Positions 1 to 11,273 of a stretch of DNA of 64,000 nucleotides are shown here, in pieces. Numbering within the stretch: the first letter of the stretch is position 1; each line of letters starts with the position of its first letter. The notes under the pieces were generated by a model. It worked only from the letters and a program-made list of their open reading frames with translations. It was not told the DNA's origin and made no database searches. This DNA is from Brachypodium distachyon (taxonomy: Eukaryota; Streptophyta; Magnoliopsida; Poales; Poaceae): NCBI RefSeq assembly GCF_000005505.3, contig NC_016131.3:30681001-30745000 (forward strand), given 5' to 3'. The position numbers and the translations under genes were made by a program.

Positions 1-141
1 AATTTCAGACAATTTAGAATTAGCAAAAGTGTATGACATTCTGAACCTCAATATGTGTTCCAAATGGTAGAAAGAGACCCGGGGTCCACCACAAATCCTA
101 TAAAAACACCTTTGACACAAAGATGCAGTGAATTTCAGTTA

Positions 142-405
142 CAGCTCATTTGACAGCAAATTTTTTATAAGATTTTATTTAGTTGAATTGAATTCAGGAT
201 TCAAATTAAAAATATTTTTATCTGTCACGTGGAATTATAGAATGAGGGATAAATCCAGAGAATGACGCCTTTTAGAGAGGAATTAATTAGGTGTGTGGTT
301 CCATGGAATTTTACATCACTCAATTCCGTGACAGTGAAACAAGTTGGTTTTCGTGGAATCCAAGCTGAATTCTAGGATTCCAAGCACAAATGATGGAAGC
401 CAAAC
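142..405. mobile_element. Degenerate Tourist-like MITE (same family as 26924-27242)
   Basis: The left end reads CAGCTCATTTG after a TTA. The interior (GAATTC-rich, a TTTTAGAGAGGAATT block, CAAATGATG near the right end) matches the intact element at 26924-27242. The right terminal repeat is lost after CCAAAC, so this copy is degraded. I see nothing else in 1-800. Confidence 0.55.
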
Positions 406-935
406 ATATTGCGTGTCAGTGGTTCAGATAGGGTGGTGAAATGACTTCAACCATTCGATCAGACCCAAAGAAAAAATGGAACCCGTCTGTCTCTAAAACC
501 AGAACAATGATTTGTGTCTTGTGCGGTTCAGTTTTCAGTCCTGCGTAGAACATCAAACATCTCAACCTCATACTGTCATACATAACTTGTTGGAGAATGG
601 AGATAAATTTTGGTTTTTGCAATTTAGTTTTCAGATACTCCATGTGATAGTTGAAGGAGATGATGATGACACATTACTTATTCGGAATTTATAACGCGAC
701 AACTCAGTTTCATACTAGTACATAACAGCATAGCATAGTAGTTGCACCAAAATTAATTAGAGTTCAGTACTAGCGGTAGCGGTAGCTAGCTAGCAGCATT
801 AGCTCAGTGCTTCTGACAGCAAGCTTGCAAGGATTACACTAGCGATCGATCGATCGATCGAGCTAGCTGCTACCTCGCCGGATTTGCTGCGCGCGCGGGC
901 GCGAGTGATTTGTCCACCGTGATTGATGCCGTAGC

Positions 936-2045
936 TCAGAGGCACCAGAAGGGCGACGGCCGCGCCCGCTTGGCGGGCGGCGTCGGCGAGATCTCCGGCA
1001 CGGCGAACACGTCGCTGTCGCTGTCGCTGTGGTACCACTCCCGCACGCGCCCCTGCTGCTGCTTTGCCTTGGCCTTGGGCGCCGGCACCACCTCCTCGAG
1101 GCTCGCCCACGCCGGCTGCGGCACGTGCGGCGCCTGGTCCCACGCGCCGCCGCGCTTCTCCGGCCGCGCCCCGGCGGCGACCACGTCGAACAGGTCGGCG
1201 TCCAGGAACGGCACCTCATCGTCCCGCCCCTTCTGCTTCTAACAAAAGCACAAACGTTTTGGTGATTAGTTCAGCTTTAATCATCCATGGAAAAGCTGAA
1301 GCGGTGAATTTACAGAACAGAACACTAGAACAGAACAGGGGAAAGAGATGAGAGATGGGTTAGGAACTTACGGAGGCGAAGGCGGCGTCGTCGAGGAGGA
1401 GGTCCTCGACGCGCCAGCCGGGGCAGATGTTGGTGAGGTATTCCGAGATACTGCTTCCACCTCCTCCTCCTCCTCCCACGCCGTTAAGGACCGGAGGGGC
1501 AGAGTCCTCGGCGCCGTTGGCGGCGCAGGACGAGGAGTTTTCGTGCTCGTCGGGGCTCCCGTCAGGAGAGGGGATCTGATGATCCTGGTCTACGAGCTCG
1601 GCGGCGGAGAGCTTGGCGCCGACTAGGAGGAAGCGGCTGTGCTTGGCCGTGAGGTCGTTGGCGCTGTGGATGGGCTCGTCGCAGTCGGCGCACAGGATCG
1701 CCCTGTCCTCCACGCAGAACACGATCCCCCTCCGCTCCTGCACAATCCAGCAAACACCATGAGGACACCCGGCCCGGCTCGACTCAGATCAGTCTCCTGC
1801 TACCGCTACACGGACAGACATCGCACCGGAAGCAAGCAACAAACCTTGCAGACGTCGCAGAGCGGCCCGGCGGCGGTGGCGTTGGTGGGGGAGGAAGGCT
1901 GTTGCAGCGCGAGGCGGCGGTGCTTGCCGGCGAGCTTGTTGGCGCGGTGGACGCGGCGGTTGCAGGCGGAGCAGAGCGCGGCCTCGTCGGCGCAGCAGAG
2001 CACGGTGGCCGGCTCCACGCCGCACACGTCGCACTGCACGCGCAT
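936..2045 (-). CDS. Double B-box zinc-finger transcription regulator (BBX structure group IV, BBX20-25-like)
   Basis: Three exons read on the minus strand: 2045-1845, 1737-1372 and 1238-936, joined in phase 0 by GT-AG introns (289 aa). B-box 1 spans about residues 5-44 (CDVC, then paired Cys and His) and B-box 2 about 63-105 (CDVC split by intron 1, then CADCD and HSRFLL). There is no CCT domain. The C-terminus has an acidic SDSDSD stretch, a VPEI pair and a basic KRARPS segment that could act in nuclear import. In the family, tandem B-boxes bind Zn and mediate contacts with HY5, COP1 or DNA in light and stress signalling; a VP pair is a known COP1-contact motif in some members, so that role is inferred here. 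The ATG at 2045 gives the family-typical MRVQCDVC start, and no in-frame ATG lies upstream. The exact BBX number cannot be fixed from sequence alone. Confidence 0.9.
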
Positions 2046-2214
2046 CGCGATCGATCCGGGCTTTCCTCGCAATCAAGCGTCAAAAGGAGAAGGAGGAGAA
2101 GCTCTGAGGAGGCCTGGCTTGACCCCGACGCGACGAAGGGGGGAAGGAGGGAGGGAAATAATCTACACGAAGGAAGCAGAGGAGAGAGCACGAGAGGAGG
2201 GCGACGGGGTTCAG

Positions 2215-2222
2215 ATTTTATA
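2215..2222 (-). promoter_or_regulatory. TATA box of the B-box gene
   Basis: TATAAAAT reads on the minus strand about 170 bp upstream of the B-box gene ATG. A GA/CT-rich leader lies between, as expected for a grass 5' UTR. Confidence 0.5.
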
Positions 2223-2540
2223 GGAGCTGACAGATAGAGAAACCAGTGAGTGACCTTACTTAGCTGGGAACTTATTCTGCTGCCGCATGGGGTTTGTTCA
2301 GAAGATGAGGTGGGGGCATATATTATTGGTATAACTCGAAAAATATCCTTATGGGAAACCTAAAATATCTAGGCTGCATTCGGATCAGTGTGTGTACAAG
2401 CAGGGTTATTGCCAAAGAAGCAGCGGGATGTGGGTATAAGCATAAGGGCAAATCCGTTGGGTTTGCTATTTCGGATCAAAATCTCAGTTGATTTGCTCGC
2501 CGTTTGATCTTCGCGAGTGTTTCCTGCCCCCTGGTGGCAT

Positions 2541-3350
2541 CAGGCTTGGAGGATTGCACAAACCACCCATCTTTGATCAGTTTGTTGCGAAAAACATCCA
2601 CTCGACAGGTTTTTTTTCCCCACAAAACACCTACTACTTGTCTAATCTGTAGTTCCCGAGTTTTAGCTCGTTAACGAGATTTCTGACCGGCGAGGCTGAC
2701 TCGTCAGTGCCAATCGAGCTGGCAAGCAATGACTATTCGAGAAGGAAGACGGCGCCGGTGGCGGGAAGTTCACGGTGTCACGCTGATGTGGGCCAAGGTG
2801 AAGACCCACTCGTGGCTCCCGGCTGGCTTAGGTTTGGTCAGCTTGTTGCACCGCCCGCATGGGAATGCCCGCGTGCTTCCCTGACGCCGGCGTTCGCGAC
2901 CACCTGCAGCTGGTACTTCTCGCCAGTGCTGCAAATGCAGGCACAGGACAGGCCGGTGTCGGCCCACACGAAGGTCCTGTCCCAGAAGAAGCCTGTCCCT
3001 CGCCCCGTGATGGCAAAGCGCAAGCTCGAAGGTGTTTGTCGTGTCAAAGACCTGAGCCGGCAGACACAAGTGGGTCTTCACCTTGGCCCACACCAGTCGC
3101 GGCGCCACGAACTTTCTGCCGCCAGCGCCATCTTCCTCCTCGGATAGTCATTAATTGTTTGCCAGCTTGGCACTGACCGATTGGTCTCACCGGTTACAAA
3201 CCTCGTTAACGAGATAAAAGTCGGATTAGAACTCATCTGCAATGGATTAGACGAATAGCAAGTGTTTGTGAAAAAAGACATTGAGTGGTGTTCTGCAACA
3301 AGCTTATCAAAGATGGATGGTTCGTGCAATTTCCTCTTAGGCTTGAGCTA
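2541..3350. repeat. Inverted duplication of a PWWP-like gene fragment (hairpin-forming, possibly transposon-borne)
   Basis: The arms at about 2541-2845 and 3040-3350 are reverse complements of each other at roughly three quarters identity by eye. Both carry CTCGTTAACGAG, a GGAGGAAGA block, and TGGGCCAAGGTGAAGACCCAC. On the minus strand the right arm encodes LVWAKVKTHLCLPAQVFD followed by a DRLL segment, which resembles the start of a PWWP domain (VWAKVxxHPWWPGQVFD). The left arm encodes the same WAKVKTH stretch on the plus strand. No open gene remains. A long-terminal-inverted-repeat element carrying a captured gene fragment would explain it, but I could not place termini or a target duplication. 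Confidence 0.6.
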
Positions 3351-3570
3351 GAGGGTTTTGGACACAACAAGAGGTAGTTCGACCGGAACGATGGTGATGT
3401 CAGTGAGAAGGCGGCAATGGCGAGCCAACGAGAGAGTTTTGGACACAGCAAGGCCAAACACACTAAGAAGAGTGGAGGAGTGGGCATATGGGATAAATCG
3501 AACGGTCCTTTAGGAATCAACCGACCATGAAAATGCATGGGTTACCAAGTTGTACTTGAAGCATGATGGT

Positions 3571-3812
3571 GCTTCCTCCGTTCAAAAGATTGGCATATTA
3601 GATTTCATTAAGACAAGCATTTGACCACAAATTATTATGTCAAGATGTGATTTATATGACATGAAATTAGTATCGCTAGATTCGTTATCAAAAGTACTTC
3701 ATAATACTTGTGATTTAATGTCATATAAACCACACTTTAACACAGTAATTTGTGATCAAATCTTTTTCTTAGTAAAAGCTAATATGTCAATATTTAAAGA
3801 ATGGAGGGAGTA
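3571..3812. mobile_element. Stowaway-like MITE
   Basis: The left end CTTCCTCCGTTC and right end ATGGAGGGAG are followed inward by matching inverted sequence (TTGGCATATTAG against CTAATATGTCAA). The element is about 240 bp. A TA follows the right end; the left TA is not preserved. Confidence 0.65.
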
Positions 3813-6577
3813 AGAAGTAGAACTATGCCCTCACAATGTGACCACTCCCAAGTGACGATTCTCAGCTAGCGAGAGTTCAACTTATCTTGCAACTAAAAAC
3901 TTGTCAAATCCCGGCAGGTAAACGAAACTGAACACAGAAAGGGACAAATGGAGCTAAAGGCTCCGGTGGTTAGGCAAGAGTACCTCATAAACATGCTGGA
4001 AATGGATTTAATTAAGGCTGAAAAGTCAGCAGACGCTTTAGCTAATTACTGGCGCTACATGCAGTATGATTCATGTGAGGAAATAGGGCATGTTCTAGCT
4101 AGCGATGGATGGACGGATGGATGGATGGTCCATTACACCATTGCTCCAGCGCGTACGTCCTGCTGCTGCTAATTAATCTGCATCACAGATAGTCAACCAA
4201 CTGTACCAGTAAGCAACAGCAGTTTGGTTGCCCACGGCGACGTCTCTTATCTTCTTCTTTTTTTTTCTTTTTTCCGTCTCTTGACGCTATAAAGTTATAG
4301 CCAAGTAGGAAAGGGACCATCTTGAGATCTATAGCTCCATCGATTGGCTAATTTCTACCTAGAATTTAGATGAACGAGTGCACATAGAAAGGCGCACAAG
4401 TTGAAGAATTGAATTTAGTTCTAATGATCATCTCGGCCGCTGACAGTGTACACTCTACATCGGAGATCGATCCATGCTAGAGTAGTCTCGTAAGAGAAAT
4501 AAACAAGTCTCGACTTCCAGCGAGTTCACCTGCAAAGATTGTTCTTAATTTGGCTCAAAATCCAGATATGGGGCGTGAGGATTCCTCAGTGAGGAAATTA
4601 TCTCGAAGACTCGAAGCTATACCCAAGCGGATCGACCACCCTCTCTACTTTGAGAATTAAATCTCAAACAGCTCGGCCGTCTGCTTCGGTCAGCCTTTCC
4701 ATCTTAACAGCGTTTCGTCCTTGCGTGTAGGTTTTCCTCGCTTGATTAAGTGACTAACGACCCAACTTTTGGGACGTTTGAGATCGTAATCGATCCGTCC
4801 CATCATCATCTCGCAATTGCCAGTACACTAATCACGTGGGGGGGGGGGGGGGGTCTCGTACGAAGATAAGCAAATCTCCTCTGCCCCTTCCAAGCCTCGA
4901 CGAGGGAGGGAGAGTCAACGCGTTGGCTTCCATGCCACAGGTGGGCTCTCTCGGCGACAAGGACCACAGAGGATCCCGAACTACGGTTTAAGGTTGGCCC
5001 CTGGAGCAGCCGCGGTATGGGGCGGGGAAGGTCGGCGTCGGGTTAATTATGGCGCGGCTTTTGAGCCCATCACACGGATCGGCGAGTCCAGTAGAGAGAG
5101 TTCTGGGCGCTGGTCCTCAGCTCAGCGTGTCCGTCCTTCAGCGTGAGATTTGGAATTTTAGATTAGGATCATTGCCAGTGTACATAGACTAGAGACACTT
5201 TAGCATGGGCCTGTTGGCCATTGGACCGACGATATTTATGTAACCAGCACGGCCGTGCCATGATCGCTTGTTGATTTCTGGACTTGGTAGGGATGGCTCC
5301 GGAATTCGCAGGAAACCAATGCAGGGCTGAGCTTGAAAAAAAAACTGATTATTACATGGTGCACAAGAACTGTGAAATCACCAATTTTAGTGGCGAGAAT
5401 CACACGATTCTCAATGTGATAGAATTTTACATGGAGTGCATTTTGAAGTAGGCTGACTTTTCTTAGCAAATCCGATATTGATTATCGTAGGATAGGTTTT
5501 GGCAGGAGACAAAGGAACGAGAGTTTGGCAGGGCCAAGAACTCCCACTCCTAGGTTTTACCCAAGGGGCTAGCCGAGGAAATGTCATCTTCAGGTGGGCT
5601 TTCAGCTTCAGCCTTCAGCCGAGGAAACGTATCATGGCGGAGACTCACCAATCAGCTCACCTCAGCTCTGATGGTTCGACGTGCCTTTCAGCTCCCACGT
5701 GACCACCACGTGGGAGTGGATATGGTTCCGAGATTATACTTTTATTAGCCGCACTAGCTCAGCACTCCGAGAGTATATAAACCTTTTTCCCCACACACAA
5801 GAAGACAAAACTTGCATTTATAAAAAACTAGGGGTGAGGACATAGAATGAATATTCGCAGTATCAATGTAGGAGTATCATTTTACCATGTTAAGATTAAC
5901 AATTTTCTTTGTTGGAGAATGGAGATGAGAGACTATGTTTCCCTACCGATGATGTGCTCCAGAAACAGAAAATATATTTTGGGATAGAATATCTTAGGTC
6001 ACAACAGCAGAAGCGTAGAGAATCAAGTACATTGTAACAGTGATGTTAAACACTTGTCCAATGAAGTAGACTAGAATATATGCGCGCAAACAATAATTGT
6101 ATGGCATATGCGCGGCTTCTGATAAATTTAAACCAACCTTTTCAGCAGCCTTACAACCTCAACATGTCTAACAGATGTGTGTGAGAGGTAACACGTGGTA
6201 CAGCTAAATCCGAGCAGGAAAAAAAAAGACCTAACAGGGAAACATCAATAATCCTTCCGTTGTTACTAGGATGATCGATCTTGTCCATAGCGTGTCAATG
6301 AAATGCAACAGTGACTTCCGCCTCGCGGAGAGAGGAAGAAGCAATGCCAGTAATCTTACACTACGATGAAGCTCAAGCACAAGTACAGAATCATTTTGGT
6401 TGTATTCCTTCTGCGGGTCGATCTATCTTACAGATTTTGAGAAACTTTTTCACTCTCTAACAGGTGGTACAACATTCCCCTGACCGAGTTTTGTCCCTTC
6501 CAAAAAACTAGGAACAGAATCAAAACTATCCTCTGCGGTTTCCATGGATAATGGGTAAAGGAAAGAACTCCTTCCTT
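3813..6577. other. Intergenic stretch without a recognised gene
   Basis: No exon with protein similarity was recognised. It contains a run of 17 or more G near 4839-4855, scattered T-tracts, and the G-box/TATA module at 5692-5780. The end near 6400-6577 is probably 3' UTR of the FMP32-like gene. Confidence 0.5.
5692..5780 (+). promoter_or_regulatory. Paired G-box inverted repeat followed by a TATA box, with no recognised gene downstream
   Basis: CTCCCACGTG at 5692-5701 and CACGTGGGAG at 5707-5716 form a perfect 10 bp inverted repeat around 5 bp. Each arm contains CACGTG, the G-box/ABRE core bound by bZIP and bHLH factors. TATATAA follows at 5774-5780, a normal promoter spacing. The first ATG downstream (5847) opens only a 46-codon frame ending at 5987 with no recognised similarity. 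Confidence 0.4.
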
Positions 6578-9500
6578 TCACATCACGATGCGGAGAACAG
6601 CGAGTCCAACGGCTGATATCGAAACGATGGTACCTATGCAGTATTTGATGACATCATACTTTGCTGCCTCCAGCTGGGCTTTCAGCGAATGAATTTCCTG
6701 CAGTGTCAAAACAGAAAGATTCAGTTATGTCTATGATGAAGAGCCAATAGCAAAAGCCCACACATGCAGGCCTTTTTGCTCACCTTGTCAAGCTTTGTGG
6801 TGAGATCTGTGGTTTCTTCATTCTGCTTGGCGAGTTCATCACGTATGCGCCTGGAGCAATTGTATTTTAATCAGATAAGACAAATAAGATAACCTTAATC
6901 TATTGTGACAATAAAGTGACAAAGAAACAACAACCACTGCAATTATAATGGAATTATTGCCCAGTGTAACCAACAACAACAAATTTAATCCAATTCTTAA
7001 ATACAACACATACACGGGACCAAGGGTCAAAGGGTATCAGTGGAATTCGCATGGTACTAATACACATATATATGGTCAGGTCAGTCAATCAATATCATAA
7101 CGTCAACAGCTGCAGTAAGATGTGCAAGGAAAGGGTTAACAATCTTGTATGCTTACTTACATCCTTCCAATGGGAGAATTTTGTGGAGAAATTATGGCAA
7201 AAAAAACTAAAAATGGAAGTTCAATCCAGTAAACTAAATTTGAGCTTAGTAGGACTGTAGGTTGGTCTGCAAAACTTAAGTACTGAACGGTAATGCTTTG
7301 TGACGCACAGAAGTGATCAATATAATTGCCTAGAGAAGACAAGAAGTACAATTAAAGGCCACAGACAAAGACAATGGCCAAGTAGACATCACACTTATCT
7401 TCGAAGTGAGAATGTTGATCATTCTTCATCTATCTATTCTTATATAAGTCCATATAAAGTATTATGTAAATTAGTACCCCCTCCGATCCTAAATTGTTGT
7501 CGTTGTTTTAGTTCAAATTTGATCCTAAATTGTTGTCGTTGTTTTAGTTCAAATTTGTTGATACTACACTACTTAGCACAGCTGTTACTGTTAGTCAACT
7601 GCAAAGAAAATAAATAAATACTCAGCCAGCATATATAAAAGAGACATGCGATCTTACCCTCTTTCAAGGTTTAGATCCAACCGCTGCCCTGCAGTGACCT
7701 TGTCAATCTCATACCTGTTTCACGCAAAATGAAACATGCTGAGTAGGCCAATTCAAAGTCGTGATATAAATAACTCATGGACTGAATACTGACTTCAGTT
7801 CACTCCTCATCTTATCAATATCTCCACGGAGTTTCTCAGTCTCCCGCTGTAACAATGAGAAATGGTTTTCCTGCATACAGAAAGTTCCACTCACCACTCA
7901 GGAAACAGATTGGTTTGACATAAATGTGCACTTGTAAATTGTAGGCTTTAGCTATGATTAAACACATTTTGCTCCAACACAACTCTCAAGAAATAACTCC
8001 AGGACAAAGGTTCAAGAAAACAGAAGACAAATACCAACAAATGGGAAAAGGACTGGACAACAAGCAATCAATGCAAATATAGTGCACAAAAAGTATGTTG
8101 TGTTGACACGAATGATATGTTCCTCAAACATGTACTGCGCTGCTCAACTAATTTATGCCCCGTTCAGCCATTCCAGTTCTACAGAACACTAGTATACCAT
8201 TTTTTTTAGAGAACTAGTATACCAGACTTTAGTTCACACAACCTCATGTATGTAAACAAGGGTATTATTGCTGTAGCAACTAGCTAATGCCTCTTGGTCA
8301 AGTTTTCTTGACATGTAAACACATCTCTACAATGTTAAGCATCTCAACTGCAGGTATTGTACAAAAGCAAAAAAAAGAACTGAAACTCCATAAGCCACAG
8401 AGCTGTATTGTCTACACACCACGACTTAGTTTCTTTGTTTGCTGTAAAAGCTGTTTTTCTTTCAGATCCACTACTCAACATATCCAATGCCATGGAGTTA
8501 ATATGAAAACACCCCCTACAATTTATGAAATCAGCTCTGTTCTGTCTCTACAATGCTTAGAAATTAGCCGTTAGTTCGAATCACTAATCCGCATAACCAT
8601 CTTAATCTAGAATGTGCGATCAAATAAAAATCATTGGAACTTCTCAATCATGGGACGTCATGATGCAAGCTTAAAAGAAAGCTACATTTCCTTAACAGTG
8701 TCTCAATACTCACAATTTTTTTTAAATACTGCTAATTAGATATACTGTACATTTGAAGAACTGTAAAAAATGCAGGTTACTAAACTCTGGCTAAAGCCTC
8801 AAGATAAATGCTCCTTATATTGAGTTCATTGAATATGGTACTGTTTTCAAGTCCTAAAGAAAACTTAATAGAGAACAATATCATGGATAAGTACTAAATT
8901 ATCTCTTCTAGGTCACAACGACACCATTTTAACACAGGTGCTCCGTGCTAAGAGCTAGAAAAACCTACTAACCACACACTTCAAAAGACAAAGGAAGATG
9001 TTAACGAGAATGCATTTTTTTTTTTCAAACACAAAGCTAGATTTTCGCAATTAGAGAGCGTGGAAGGTCAGGTCAAGTCAATCTCAGAGGTTGGCAAGTA
9101 TCTATCTAGTTACGCAAAATATGAAAGCAGTTGGAGTAGCTGGCTCTAGTCTTGTTCACTTCAGTCCAATCTTTTCTACTCGATTAAAACAATCGATCAG
9201 TCGCAGAGCGGTCAGGCAGTGGAGGCAGTTAAACGAGAGTCAACCGCGCACAAACTAATAGGTTCTGCCTGAACTGGTGGACCAACTGTCGTATCCTGCC
9301 CTGGCTAAAGCAGAATCACTAAGGAAATAGAACGCTCTTTGAGCGGTAAATAAAACAAAATAGGTGGAGTTTCCAACTGACTGAACGTACTATGTTTAAG
9401 AACACTGCTGACTAGATATGCTGTACACTTGTAGAACAAATATCACTAATGCAGATTACTAAACTCTGACTAAAGATAAATGCTCCTTATATTGTATTTA

Positions 9501-10973
9501 TTTGAACACGTTGCGATTTGGCATTTGCAATTCATAATAACACTTTACTAGAAAATAGGAGCACACATAAGAACCAAAGTATCACTTCTCGGTGATAACA
9601 ATAGGTATACTGTGTGAACACGGGTGCTCCATGCTACTCCCTCCGTTCCATAAAGGTTGGCATGGATTTGAACTAGACTAGTGCAATCCGTGCCAATCTT
9701 TATGGAACGGAGGTAGTACGAGCTAGAAAAACCTGCTCATCACAATTCAAAATACAACGGCAGGTATGAATGAAAAGAATACAAATTATGGCAGCCTAAT
9801 TATATAAAATAACATATGAACCTAATTAAACAAAGATCAAAGTGAATGACCAAAAAGTAGCCAGCATTATTATACACTTCTACAGCAACGAAAGTCCGAC
9901 AATTGTCAACAACAGTGACCTAAATAGATCTCAAATATAAACTAGCCTTAGGAGCAATCTGAAGTGTAATACTGTACACTCACTGCTATTAAGATCAAAC
10001 ATGGAATGGCTGAGCATTCAGGCAACAGTGATCCCAATCCATAATTCCATAAGCATATTCCTACCCAGTTACTTCCACAAAACATTACTTACATACCAAA
10101 TGGGTAGGGAGGGAGGGAGGGGAGGTAATGTTCCTAATCCCAAATACCCTAAGGGCTAGTTCCGTTATGCCCACCCGATGGGGATTGACGGGGAATGGTG
10201 AAATTTTAGTTCATCTTCCCTCAAATCCCTTTCAATCCCTGCAGGGAACATTGCAACCGAACAGGGCCTAACGGGGCAATGCAGAATTACACAGAGAGAA
10301 ACCATGGTCAGTGGAGCTTGTACAAGGTATCTGATCAATTTCACGAAAAGGCAGCAACAGTCATAGGACTAGAAACACCAGTGACCATCCATTTCACATT
10401 AGTTTGCTCCCAACCATACCTGCGAGCTCTGCACTTGCGACTTGAACTTGGAGATGTGAGCCTCCTGCAGCATCTCACTCTGTACACGGCAAAGCAAAAC
10501 CAGGAAAACATATGACTAACCTATCCATCCCAACCAGAAACGAAGCCAGAAGGTGGTCACGGCGCTACCTTCTGCATCTCAGCCTTGGAGACGAAGGACT
10601 CGGAGATGCTCTCGAGGCTGTCGTTGAGGACCTCCGTGATGGCAGACGTGATCGCCTCCGCCTGCTTCGTCGGGACGCCCTGCGACTCCAGCTTCCTCAC
10701 CTGCGCAACGCGATCATCTCAGCATTCCGTCGCGCATTTCGCCGAGCAGCTCTCGGGCGGAAACTCCAGAGAGCGGGGCATTTGGGGGAGAGATGCTAGT
10801 GGCAGCAGCGGGTAGGTTACCAGGGCGAGGGTGTCGACGAGGAAGGCGCGGCGGCCGTTGGTCTTGACGAGCTGCGAGATGCTGCGAGCGGGGCAGGCCA
10901 ACCGCGTCGGCCACTGCTGCTGGTGGTGCAGGAGCAGGCCTCGCCTGCACGCTGCGGCGGCCGCTGCGGCCAT
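6578..10973 (-). CDS. FMP32/MCUR1-like mitochondrial coiled-coil membrane protein (DUF1640 family)
   Basis: Seven exons on the minus strand: 10973-10821, 10700-10569, 10479-10420, 7870-7794, 7714-7658, 6850-6784 and 6697-6578, all GT-AG and frame-consistent (221 aa). The first 40 residues are Ala/Arg-rich, typical of a mitochondrial presequence. Next come FLVDTLALVRKLESQGV, a long coiled coil, and a C-terminal KYCIGTIVSISAVGLAVLRI membrane segment. This order is diagnostic of the CCDC90/MCUR1/FMP32 family of the inner mitochondrial membrane, linked in animals to calcium uniporter function and in yeast and plants to respiratory chain assembly or proline metabolism; the precise plant role is not settled. 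The ATG at 10973 is used because the frame has no earlier ATG. Intron 3 is 2.5 kb and carries MITE and tandem-duplication sequence. Confidence 0.93.
7485..7556. repeat. Exact 36 bp direct repeat (two copies) at a Stowaway-like end
   Basis: The unit GATCCTAAATTGTTGTCGTT plus 16 more bases occurs at 7485-7520 and again at 7521-7556 without a mismatch. It is preceded by CCCCCTCC, so it looks like a MITE terminus duplicated in tandem. It lies in intron 5 of the FMP32-like gene. Confidence 0.75.
8708..9745. repeat. Diverged direct duplication inside intron 3 of the FMP32-like gene
   Basis: A segment of about 265 bp starting near 8708 (TACTGCTAATTAGATATACTG ... GCTCCGTGCTAAGAGCTAGAAAAACCT) recurs from about 9392 (CACTGCTGACTAGATATGCTG ... 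GCTCCATGCTA ... CGAGCTAGAAAAACCT). Both copies contain TAAATGCTCCTTATATTG. The second copy carries the MITE at 9637-9716. Confidence 0.7.
9637..9716. mobile_element. Stowaway MITE, 80 bp
   Basis: Terminal inverted repeats of about 26 bp (CTCCCTCCGTTCCATAAAGG and its near-complement ending GGAACGGAGGTAG) are flanked by TA at 9635-9636 and 9717-9718. The unoccupied site is visible in the paralogous copy at 8949-8950. Confidence 0.88.
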
Positions 10974-11273
10974 CTCCTCCCTCTCCCCCACGCGAGGCGG
11001 CGACCGGAGGAGACGGGGGCGCGTGGGAGGCGGAAGAGGAGGAGACGGGGGGGGGAGGAGGCGAGCGGGGCCCGGTGGGGTCGGTCGGGGCTGGGCTATA
11101 AGCGGGCGGGTGGTGGCGGATTCGGGCGGTCCGGCTTCGTTTCAGGGAGGGTGGCGGTGGTGGGAGGGATCGGAGGGAGGCGGAGGCGGTGCTAATTTGG
11201 GAAAGGGTGGGGAGACGGTGGGAGGAAGGCGGAGGCGGAGGATGGTGGTGAGGTGAGACGAGGCGTGGGGAGG

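Noticed and set aside
1639..2223. 194-residue plus-strand frame
   Set aside because: Antisense to the B-box gene exons and intron. The minus-strand frame encodes clear zinc-binding motifs.
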